A stretch of DNA of 64,000 nt, from positions 87,272,513 to 87,336,512 of the forward strand of contig CM051521.1 in NCBI GenBank assembly GCA_028015205.1. The letters run 5' to 3'. Under the pieces are notes generated by a model. It had not been told where the DNA came from, ran no database searches, and saw only the letters and a program-made list of their open reading frames with translations. Shown one piece after another: positions 24,001 through 35,043 of this stretch. Every line of letters starts with the position of its first letter. Position 1 is the first letter of the stretch. The DNA comes from Mytilisepta virgata (Eukaryota > Mollusca > Bivalvia > Mytilida > Mytilidae). A program made the translations under genes and the position numbers.

Positions 24001-27000
24001 ATATTTACCGTTTCTATTTGCAATGTATTATAATTAATTCAAGGTTTAGGTTTTTTTTAATGAAATGAATAAATGTAAATGTATACTGAGACTGCAAGAT
24101 AACCAATCAGATAAAACATAAAACATTGATAAAATTTACAGGTCCACATTGGACATAAATGTTACGCACTAACCAACACAATATGATTGAATTAGTATCA
24201 ATTATATACCTATATGGAGTTATTTTCTTTCAGAACGACAGGTCTTTCTTTTGAAGAATCAACCCGGACGATACCAAGTTTCAATGAAATTTGCTTCAAG
24301 GCATAAAATAATGACTTGTGTAAGGTCATTATTTTCCCTGATTAAAATGCAAACTATAATTTACTTTAGCATTTAATTCTTTTGATAGTTATCGTGTGCT
24401 GTTGCCAATTGGGGTTTTACTTTTTAATTTTCCATCTTTGTTAGGTTTAAGGCAGAAACAATCCTTTCCTCCGTTTATTAGACTGAAAAACCACATTTTA
24501 CATTTGACGCACATTTTAATTTTCGGAACAAATTATGTGAAGTATGTTAATTTCTGAGCAGTTCGTTAAAAATTGTTGGAAAAATAATTTGCTTTTCCGC
24601 GATAAAAATGTCATGAAAAAAAAGAAAAAAACATAGCATCCCCCTTTCATAAACTAAGTTGATACAATAAATTACTTACAAAGTGACTTGTATTTTTCAT
24701 ACACCGTAACAATTCATTTGTGTCTTGCTTCATGCAGTTACAGTAATATTTTTATTGTAACTGGATAATGATTTCTAAAGTTTATATCTAGATTAATTAG
24801 TGAGTTTTATTTCACATTATAAATATACCGTAGGGCGTATTAAAACCTGAACGCATCAGAAAAGAATATCCCACTTTAGTGTGGTCGGTAAAATAGGTTG
24901 CAAATCCTGCAAATCTTTGCAAAAAATAATATTTTTTGACGGTATATAAGTCAGATAATGCATATTTTAATGTTTTTCTTGTCGTATAACACACCTCGGG
25001 GTGTCAGGATTGCCCAAAGAAAGACCTCCCTACGGTCGGTCTTTCATTTGATCAATCCTGACACCCCTCGGTGTGTTATACGACAAGAAAAACCTTAAAA
25101 TATGCATTATCTATAACAGAATCTATATATTTGTAACTACTAAACCGTCACCCAAAATAGTTCCTTCTAAAATTCAATGGAGTATCCGGATTACCCGAAG
25201 AACACAATATTCCAGACACACAAAAAAACTACAACAATAGGAAAACAGAAGGCAGGCAACCCCTAACGTCTATCATTGCTCAAAGAATATCAACAAGCCT
25301 TACTTTGCCCACACAGATATCCATTACAAGGTATACTCATATTGTTCATGGGATCTTTGCAACATTCAGAACACGTAATAAGTGACTGGGAGTTTCGTTT
25401 TTTCCCTTTAGCTCCATTAATTAACGCACATACCTGTAATATGTAATATGGCATTTAAAACATATACTGTGTTCTACATTTACATTTTAGTTAGTTACAT
25501 GTAGATATTACATTTGTAAATTACAGGGTTATTGTATCGATATTTGGTAATAATGTTTTGAACAGAATATTATATTGAGTTAATTTTAATATTCAGCTAG
25601 AGGAAATATTCGTCGATATTCTCACAGTCACCCTGTTGTTTTATAAATAATTATATTTTCAGCAACGGTGACCACTTTTATTTTCAAAACGACATTAAAC
25701 TGAACGGAAATATGTATGAAACTTAATGGTGCTATACATGAATGTTCATTATAAATCTTTCAGTATCTATACTTTGGAACTGAGATGTGTTTGCTTGAGT
25801 TTTGACTCATATCACACATGTACATGTACATGTATATATTAACATACTAGTAATTTGACAATGTAATATTCATGATGTTATTCTCCTCTTCGAAAACAGA
25901 ATTATAGGTCAATTTTTCCAATAAAAATCACTGACTTGCATACATGTATAATGACATCGGTGGGCGTGGGGCGTAAAATAATATTTTTTACCAAATAAAC
26001 CATAATCAAATTCCGCAGGATATTCAATCCGTCTTTTACCAAATTTTGGAGTCCCGCACCCCCTCCCCCTCCCCCATGTTTCAGTTACGGACAGTTATTA
26101 AAGAGTGTTTCTCATGTTCACATTGTATCTACAATAGATAGTTACACTTTAAATGACTATTTTTCTTTAACTTGCGTCGTTCTTCACATTTTTTATGTTG
26201 TACATTTTTAACATACACACACACACACACACACACAAGCATAAAGTGTTGTTTGCTGTTAAAGGTACATCTTTTCACTATAATGTTATTTCACATTTTA
26301 TATCTACAATGTAATAAATGACTGTGATATACGTTATGTACATGTATATTAAACAAGAAAAGTGTGTTAAATCGTTTTGGACCATCTTAAGATATTCGTT
26401 CAGAAAAATAGATAAAGAAGCAACATGTACAATGCACATTTGCAATTTTAAAAATTTCATAAGAAAGTGTCTGTGTGAGTAAATTCGGATTATCAAAACA
26501 TTTTTATTATTCATACTTGTTTTGACCTGCAACCAGCGGCATAGCCAAGGGTTAAATCTGGTCGTAGATATTTCTCAAGGTAACATTCCTAAAAAAGGAA
26601 CACTGACCACTTACATGTGTAATATGTGTATAATTGAATGTTCTTTTATGAAAAGTTGTTTGTCCAAAGTCACGCGTGTTTTAGGTGAGAGATCCAAATA
26701 AATAAGATTGAAAGCAAGTTAAATTAAATGTGTCGGGTGTCGTTAACGGAGCAGTACATGCTTACATATGGTCGTTCGGGTTACTTGGTGTCATTCCACA
26801 TTTTTAGTGGGGAGTTTTCATTACTAGCGCTTGAGTTTTTTGATGTCTTAATTCTGCTTTGTAATGTTTCGTTCCCTTGAGAGCTTTCGATCTTGCTGAC
26901 CTTTCCCTTTGATTTGTCTCTTCTGCATACTTTTGCCGATATTCAAGTGTTTTTTAATAAGTTCAAGCAGATCTTTAAATCTACAATATAAATGCGGTCT

Positions 27001-28929
27001 CCTATCATTCTATATTATACATGTATTTTTTTAGCATTCGCAAAAACCTATAAATACATAATGTTACAGTTGTTAATCCGCAATGTTAGATTACATTGAT
27101 AAGTTAAAAAATTAACACTTTCTACATGTATTTCCGAAGCCATCAAGCATGCTGAGTACCAACAACTACAATAAAACGTAACTATTTGGTATTAATTATA
27201 AACTTTCCTCGTGTGATGTGTTCTTTTGTAAATATTTCAATACTTTACCTCAGTGGAATCATCACATTTGGCTCTTACGGATGTTAAGCAGTCTGTCAGA
27301 TTAACTGTGTTTTGACAATTCAAACACCACAGAGCTGTTAGAAAAAAACCATACTTATCCATATAAAGTGGAACAAATCTAGTTTATTTGAATATGTATT
27401 GATACAGACAAGAGAATGCCTCTATGAGCATCATCGAATTGTCGACAAAATTATCCTGTCACAGTTTAAATAGTTTGGTCTTAGCGTGGAAATGATACCT
27501 ACAAATTGACCATTTTTTACAAGTATTTCAGAAATGTGTCAAAAGTCTGTTTTTATTACTTTGCAAAGAACATCCGGGATATTGCTAATAATCAATCGGT
27601 CAGTTATGGTCCGAGATAAACAAAGTTTCTACTGTTTAGAATTTAAATTACATTTACCTTAACTTTCTTTGTTAATATATTACATGTAGATGTTAGAATG
27701 ACCGAAGATTTAATGTATTCTTAAGGGAACAGCTTTATTCCTAAACTATTTCGTAAATGTCATAAATTAAAATGCAACATTGTAGAGTCTACAATAATTT
27801 GTTTGGTAAAAAAATGCATGTACTCACCCGTGACAGAGTTCAAACCATATCCTGATACGAACAAAACAATCCCTAGAAATTAAACTCTATGCTAAAAACT
27901 GTATATTAAGCTTTTTTTTTTAGATATACAAGTTTTGTTTTACATGAACAATGTATAGCAATACCAACATTGGCCAGAATTCCAAATCAAATTTATTCCG
28001 TCGAGTTTTTACAGAAATAGAAAAAAGACATTTTGCTCAAAAAGAATGTAATACTTTTAAACATGTTAAATATAGAATAATATGTTCTTTGCTGAATGAC
28101 CGATCTGAATGGAAGAAGGTGGAACATCATTGTCAACTATTTAAAGAGCAGCGAATATAGTAATATGTACAGAATTGTTTAAATTTATATATGGAATAGA
28201 AGCAATTCTATTCAAAAAAAGATCTAACGACAAATCTGACAATGTATGATGTGTATGTATGTGACTGTGTGAAATGATGAGACGTGTTTTGACTTATACT
28301 ATGTATTTATGAATGTTTATGTATTAATTTGTATACCAGTACTGAAAGACGGAAATTGAACAGATTCAACATATTCGTGTTTTTTTTTTACCCATTGCAC
28401 CAGTCAATACAAAAAGATGCCGTTTGGTGTAAAAGAAATCTCGGAATAATACTAGTATCAGACAAAAACATGGAAGCATACATGTAAATATTGAAAATCG
28501 CATGAATTCTACATGATGTTATTTAGTTTACAGATAGGATGATGATCTACTTCTATAAAAGCTTTAACTATTGTGTGGTCTGAGACTCATGTCCAGAAGA
28601 TGATACAAGGTATGAGTACGTTTAACTGCAACCTTGTCGCAGAGATAAAATACAAATTAGGCCTAAAATTACAGAAATAATAAAAAACATGCATGTAGAG
28701 GTACCATTAATCTAATTTTGAAACATCTTAAAGTAATATGATACACTGGGTGTGACTGCACTTAAGCTATGAGTACATACACATGAAGGTTAATATTATT
28801 TCTTTTGTACTCATTGAATTCGATATATTTGTGCCTATGTTTTATTTACCTAATTTTTCATGTGAATCATATTTCGTATTATTATTCTTTAATAAAATAC
28901 TCACAAAGAAAAAGTAGTCCTGGCTTCAT
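21011..28929 (-). CDS. Secreted protein with two Ly6/uPAR modules, minus-strand paralog (last exon not found)
   Basis: Eight exons read leftward: 28929-28905, 27872-27828, 27334-27249, 26588-26517, 25433-25304, 23838-23747, 22607-22539, 21149-21011. All junctions are GT-AG and phases agree (1,1,0,0,1,0,0,1), giving 219 codons plus one base. A signal peptide starts MKPGLLFLWIVLFVSGYG. Module 1 runs LWCLNC to CNGYLCGQ; module 2 runs ECAVCQ to CNQGGC. Each shows CxxC at its start and CC near its end (TCSECCKD; CTACCDGPRCN), the Ly6/uPAR three-finger signature. Such proteins are secreted or GPI-anchored ligands or modulators; the role here is unknown. An N-glycosylation site, NLT, lies in module 1. 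Exon sizes match the plus-strand gene except exons 3 and 5. The last donor (TTAG|gtaatt) needs a further exon that I could not identify; unspliced, the frame stops two codons later. Confidence 0.85.
22030..22340. repeat. 3' tail fragments of the RT retroelement family, in an intron
   Basis: 22,030-22,130 resembles the plus-strand tail (GAGTTTTGTGATGAGGTCCATG). 22,220-22,340 is the reverse complement of the tail seen at 5,000-5,055 (AAGTCAAGACATACCAAATG). The two face each other inside the last recognised intron of the minus-strand Ly6-like gene. Confidence 0.5.
24953..25112. repeat. Long hairpin, 60-bp arms, 40-bp loop
   Basis: Arms 24,953-25,012 and 25,053-25,112 are inverted repeats with only a few mismatches (GTCGTATAACACACC / GGTGTGTTATACGAC). 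The loop holds a smaller palindrome (AAAGACC ... GGTCTTT). It lies in the intron between the 25,304 and 23,838 exons of the minus-strand Ly6-like gene. A fold-back MITE-like element is the simplest reading; flanking duplications were not found. Confidence 0.85.
26214..26237. repeat. (AC)n microsatellite
   Basis: About 12 AC units in an intron of the minus-strand Ly6-like gene. A C-rich run lies nearby at 26,055-26,078. Confidence 0.9.
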
Positions 28930-30654
28930 CCTTTTTTTCTAAAATCCGTTAAATAATACATTAACCCTATATCCCTGTTTTACCTTATTGTAAGATAAAA
29001 GGATGTCAAACCTACTTTTTCTCTAATTTCGTGCGTATTTATACATCTCTTGACCCGTTTGAAAAATTCTGATATCACCACACATTGGCTAATTTCTCGT
29101 GAAATTTCCCTACAAATAAACGTTCGGAAGACCTCTAGGATTTTTACATTGTCATTAGAGAAAAAGATTCCAAATCTCTTGACGCTTTAATTATGAAATT
29201 TACCCACTCTCGGACAAGCCTCGCAGTTTAGAAATACGTATTTAATTATCTCGAGTTGATAAATTTCATCGTTGTAGAATCTATATGTATCCAACAACAA
29301 TAGAGTAGTGCATGCCCAACGGTTTTTATAAAGAAATGATCATTTAACACACACATACATAAACTGATATACAATATATGTATATTGTCGAAAAATATAC
29401 ATTTTATTTGAACAAGCCTTAGAAACAGGTAGAAAATGCGAGGTTTACCGCGATTGCAAATAAAATTTATATTTTTTAACAATGTACATATATATTTTTT
29501 TCATCCTGGGACAGTAAATTGTAATCTTTTACATGTTTTATCGGGAAAAGTCATGAAAATTGCACAGTTCAAGCTTACTAGTCTTTGGTGCGTAATCTAG
29601 AGATAGCATGACGTCATAAACACTGTGAACCATAACTCAATACAAATCTGCATTGCAAGTCAACGCAGGGGTACCAGGAGATGATATTATGCCACTAGAA
29701 GAATATCAAAAAATTGTCTTGTTACAATGAAGCGGATTTTGCTTGGCTTGTAGAGTGCAGTTGCTCAAAATCAATATATTACAGTACAGTATTGAATTTA
29801 ATTGACACGAAGTTTACGGAACAAGAACTCGTGGCCCGTCTTGATTTCACAGGTGGATTTTACAAATGTCGTACAATTGTTGTTCGAAGTTTTATCTGAC
29901 CACAATTACATCCCAGATGGTATGCAATTTAACCCTTAAAATTCAAATATTTACATACCTCTTTTAAAGCTGAAACCAGTTGTACTAGAACAAAAGGTTG
30001 AATATAACATGTGACCTTCTCTCGGTCATATTTATATATGATTAAAAAAGATAAGAGTGTCAAGTGGGATTTGACAATTTTCTGATCAGACGGACATTTA
30101 TTTAAATTCATATTCATAGTAAGTAGCAATGGTGCGCGTTGGCGTTTCAAACTTAATGACTCATAAAATTATTACATTAAGGTTATTATAATTCTGACAG
30201 AGTACCTATGAAATTTAAGATCGACTTCTGATTTCAGTTCTTGTCTGAGATTGTACCGTGCAATGTTTACACGACGACGTCCTCTCAGCACAAGATAAAG
30301 GGAAATATTTCACACATAACATGTGTTCGTGATGGTACTTATTAAATGTATAATAAAATTGACAAATATGTAAAAACTATTTATTAAAATAAGTTTATTT
30401 TCATGAAGTGACCAACTTGCATGGGTTTACCTTTCACTGGACTGTTATACGGTTACTAGAATTGTAATAATATGCGTATGGTGATAATATAATTTGTGCT
30501 TTCTTACATTGAATTGCAAAAGTATTGCAGTCAAGAAGTCGTTTTTCACAACTACAGTTCTAACCTGTCTTTAGAACTGTCCTAAACTGTAAGAAGAACT
30601 GGTTTAGAACAGTTCTAGAACTGTCATCCTGACACCTTTAGTACCGTTTATTGC

Positions 30655-30795
30655 AGGGTGTGTCCTGTCCTAGAACCATTTTTTAAAGTTCTACCCTAGA
30701 ACCATTTATGACAGTTCTACCCTAGAACCATTCTGGACGGTTCTATCCTAGAACCATTCTGAATAGTTCTAACCTAGAACCATTTATGACACTGG
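30655..30795. repeat. 26-bp minisatellite, block 1
   Basis: About five copies of a 26-bp unit with core TTCTACCCTAGAACCATT followed by TATGACAG or CTGGACGG. Degenerate AGAACTG/CAGTTCTA motifs extend back to about 30,545. Confidence 0.85.
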
Positions 30796-31847
30796 CAATA
30801 GTTTATGAATTTTGAACATCAAAATTATAAGAAATAAAATAATTAATCTGTTGTCATAACTTTAAAATCAACTTTTAGCATACCGAAACGTATTATAGAG
30901 TAAAAAAAGAAACAAAATTACTCAGAATAACGTATTCACTTTAAAAACTGGTCGGTGTTATTTGCTAGTACATAAAACATTCTTCTGCATATTTTTTGGC
31001 AAGAGAACACTTTCAATCAAGATTTAGTCCCGTCCCTTCTCAAGTGAAATTATTGTGTAAAATGTCCATATATGTACGTTATGTCTATGTAATTTTTCGA
31101 TAAATTGGTGAAATGCACCTTTTATTAAACATGGCGGTACTCGTCCCAGACATCTTCTACCTTGTCATAAATATCGTTCATACGAGCTAAGAGAATTCAT
31201 TATATAATATATCAAATGTTTACCATATAAAATGGTAAAAAAGATGAATTATTAATTCAAAATAAATTAAAATGTTCCTTATCTGACACATTTGAAATCT
31301 CTGCATTGAATTTTTGGACCACCTTATACACACCTCTTTCTTCAAATGCATTAATTATTTTAAAATGTCGCATTATAAAAATTTGGAACTCCGCTGATTT
31401 TTTCAGCAAAACGGATTACCTGTAAACATACACATGTATCTGTGTACCTTAAATGTTGGAACAATAAACATTCGGACAGTCAAGTTACAATATACATGTC
31501 AAAACGTTAATTAGTTATAATTACCTGAAACACACAACATGTTACGGAGAACAAATTTCTTTACCTGTAAATTTACTTCTGATAAAATCACACAAATTTT
31601 AACAAAAACAATAAATAAATTCGCTTTTCTTGTTGGTTAAAAAAATGGAAAAAAAACTTGCACCATAGCTCTTTATTACATGTATGTCATTAATTTAATA
31701 TTATTAATTATTGTCATAATTTCATATATTTAAATTATAGTCGGTGTGAAATGTTACTACATATTTAAATTTTTTTTTTAAAGTTTGGAAAAGGCGAAGA
31801 CGAGAAGTACGTGAATAATCAATACTGAGTTATCGGACATGAAAATG

Positions 31848-32015
31848 GACGGTTCTACCCTAGAACCATTCTGGACGGTTCTACCCTAAACCATGTATGA
31901 CAGTTCTACACTAGAATTATTCTGGATGGTTCTACTCTAGAACTATTTATGACAGTTCTACCCTAGAACCATTTATGACGGTTCTGCCTTAGAACCATTT
32001 ATGACAGGGTTGGTT
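31848..32015. repeat. 26-bp minisatellite, block 2
   Basis: Six or seven copies of the same unit with the same two variants, about 1.05 kb after block 1. Related GGTTCTA/TAGAACC pieces continue to about 32,080. Confidence 0.85.
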
Positions 32016-33904
32016 CTACCCGGGAACCGTTCTAGAATGGTTCTATAACCGTCCTCTCTGAAAGAATAGTCGAGGGGTTAGAACTGATCTCATCTGTACA
32101 GTACAAATTTAGCTACACGTTTTAACCATTTAAATCATGCACTTGTTACCAAAAAACGTCAGTCTTCGATTTTATAACATGCGATGTATATGGTTCTCTT
32201 TCCTACTAGACCAACCTCCTAAGACGTTGTTCGTAGATCCGAATTTATCCAAATTCTGTAGTCATGTTCCCTTTCTTAGGAATACCTAATTGTTCTTTTT
32301 AACACAACGACACATTAAAATGCAGTCTATATAATCAGATAATTATAACATGATGATAAAGGTTTAAATATATATTTACTTTCTTGAATCTCATAATATA
32401 GTATACAACAGTCAATGAATTGAATTGTATACTATAGCTAGTATCCATACATAAATGTGCAACCTGTTCAATTTGCCCATCATAATGAGTTTTTTTTATC
32501 TGTTAATGTGGAATCGTACTAAGTGTATCATCCTTATTTCTCAGTTTTTCTTTTTAGAATATCTCTGAAATTATCAAATATATCTATTATATATTGAAGT
32601 TGCATTTCATCTAAAGCAGTCGTGTTCGGCGATTTTTCAGCTATGTTTAAGATTATAAACAGCAAAATGGACAACAGAAAAGGTCAACAATGAAAAAAGA
32701 AAGAACACGAAACACAAACATAAACACCACAGAGAGTGAGGACAGGATGTCTGACTTCGTACCTATTTAAATTTCTGACCCTTGTGTAGTATTTTTTATT
32801 GAAACAGAAAACTTTAGTAGATTAAACGCTGTTTTGGTAGCGATTCATCCCCCAATAGAGTGTTTAAACTAGCAGTAACATTGATGAAAAGTCTACCACA
32901 CGATTTCTTGTGTTGGTACATTGTATAGAAAATCATGGTCAGGTTACTGGTCATGCTGGTACGACTGTATACCTCTTATGCTCAGATCAATTTCGGGCTG
33001 TTCAATATACATACAACAATACTGCAACGTCAAGTAAAATGTACACCTATTTTTTTCCCCAAAAAACGACTACCAACGCCAGACATTTTATATGTATGAC
33101 CGAGCACATACATATTTTCTTTTTCAGAAATAAAAAAATTCTTCTGTTTAGGAAAGACCAAACACAACGAAAGATTTTCACTGATGCAAACATTGAAATT
33201 TTCTTTTCAACAGTTTTACTAAATTAAAGAAGTAGAAATATAGTTTGTTTAGATTTTATACTTCTATTTACCTTATAATATATATACATTGTATCTAAAA
33301 TCAAAACAGAAACATAAGAACTATTTCTAAGAGATATGAAATAAGATTTCTAATGGACACAGTCTAATATGACATTAAACTACAACTGTATTGATTTTTT
33401 ATTGTAAGATCACAGATTTTTAGACAACCGTCAATACGACAATAAAAGCATAATATCATAATACAGTTGTGCGCAGATAAACATAATTAGAAATATTGCT
33501 AGTTTCTGATTTGTTTCTATTGCTAAATCTTCACTCTTTATATTCAAAGTTTCAATTAAATTCATACAAGTCATTGCCATACCTTTAGGGTTGGCATAAT
33601 TATTATAATATTATAACTGGAATATCTTAAGTACATGATCAAATGTGGTAGTAACATATGTAACTCCGTCGGTGTTTGCCTCCTTCCTGGCGTAGCACCA
33701 TCATGAACGGCGTTTCTAATATTCAAAATATTTTCCATCACGAGCATCATGAAGTTAGTCATTTTTATTGTTACTTCCAGATACTTTTCAATAAATATAA
33801 ATGTACCAATAACAAACGTCTATAGTTTAATAAAAATTGATAAAACCTTATATCTGGTTTATAGATCATAGGTACTAATAGATAAAGTAATTTTATATAT
33901 TTAT

Positions 33905-34710
33905 CTTTTTAGCTCGGCTGGACAATCACTTTGTGTCCTTTGTCCGTTACTTTAAAGATCTTCTCCACTTGATCAATCGGTACCAAACTTTGATGGAAAG
34001 GTTCCGTTTTAAAAGTGTGTCCTGCATCCCCGACACCCAATCAACGTGACTGTTGTTACTAAAAATTGAACAATATGGCCAGATGAATCAAACTTGGCAG
34101 AAATGGACCTTAGGTGGTTCTCTTTCATAAATGTGTCGGATCACCCAAACTGTCCACCAAGATAGCCGCACTTAGTTTAACATAGGACCTATGGGAAAAT
34201 TCATTTAAAAATCGTCTTGTCTGAAACGACATGGCCAATTCAAATCAGACTTGACAGCAATGGTCCTTATATGGTCTTCTTTCAGAATTATGCTTGATGA
34301 CCGGACTGCCAATTAAGATGGCCGCCACAACTGAACAAAGCTTAACATATGACCCTATGGAAAAGTTTAATGTACAAATCTTCTTGTCATTAATCACTTG
34401 GCTATTAGGAACCAGACCTGGCAACAACGGTCCTTAGATGGTTCAGAATTGCGTCCGGTACCCGGAATGTCAACTAAGATGCTACCACAGCCAAACGTAG
34501 TTTAACAAAGGACCCTTTGGGAAAACCAGCCAAGAAACTGCTACACCTAAATTTTTAGCCCTTGTCAAGATGGACAATTTAAATCCAGGTGAGCGATATA
34601 GACCTAAAAAGCCTAGTTGAAACTCCTGGGATGATGCCTCTGCTGGTGGACCCTAGGTCCCCGAGGGTATTCGCCAACCCAGTCGTCAGACTTGTCTGAC
34701 ATCATTATTC
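33905..34710. repeat. Mollusc-type repeat with about three ~160-bp subunits
   Basis: Subunits begin near 34,076, 34,230 and 34,400 (TGGCCA or TGGCTA followed by AACTTGGC, GACTTGAC or GACCTGGC), and each contains a CAA(G/T)ATGGCCGCC-like stretch and a TTTAACA-GACC-ATGGG stretch. It ends with GGACCCTAGGTCCCCGAGGG. It precedes the dispersed repeat in front of the plus-strand Ly6-like gene. Confidence 0.6.
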
Positions 34711-34791
34711 ATTGATTTGTTACATAAATTACCAGTATTTAGCAAAATTCAAAAATAATAGAAATACTCTAAGGGTTCATTCCTTGTATTG

Positions 34792-35000
34792 CACATGGTA
34801 GATCTCCTTAGCTGAAATTTGGCTTCCTATTTCGGTATATTTGGTTGAGTACTTCTTGTTTAATATAAGTTTGGTTTTTGGTCTTCCAAATGTTTCGGTT
34901 TTAATGCTGCCGATGAGAGGTAACTCCTTGAAATGCGCCGTATACAGCATAGTATAAATTTACTATATCTAATATTACTATCTTTGGATTGTTATTTTAT
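34792..35000 (+). repeat. Dispersed ~200-bp repeat, copy 1
   Basis: Runs from ACATGGTAGATCTCC through GGTAACTCCTTGAAATGCG to CTTTGGATTGTTATTTT. Further copies lie at 38,850-39,045 and 60,973-61,171. Its end is about 45 bp upstream of the plus-strand Ly6-like start codon. Confidence 0.85.
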
Positions 35001-35043
35001 ACTTCTTGTAAATTTGCAAGGACTATTCTCTATTCAGGTTGTC

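Larger units (their letters stand above)
28930..35043. other. Shared upstream region of the divergent Ly6-like genes
   Basis: 6.1 kb between the two start codons. It holds two minisatellite blocks, a tandem-like mollusc repeat (33,905-34,710) and a dispersed repeat whose end lies about 45 bp from the plus-gene start codon. No coding region is supported; short frames near 29,246, 29,714, 29,929, 32,910 and 33,571 lack domains and splice partners. Confidence 0.5.

Noticed and set aside
27951..28160. Plus-strand 69-residue basic frame
   Set aside because: Antisense to an intron, no recognisable motif, no counterpart in the sister gene.
29714..29899. Plus-strand 61-residue frame with several Cys
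   Set aside because: Cys spacing does not fit Ly6/uPAR or another family I know; no splice sites in agreement.
30655..32015. CRISPR-like reading of the repeat blocks
   Set aside because: The units are head-to-tail without unique spacers, and the context is eukaryotic.
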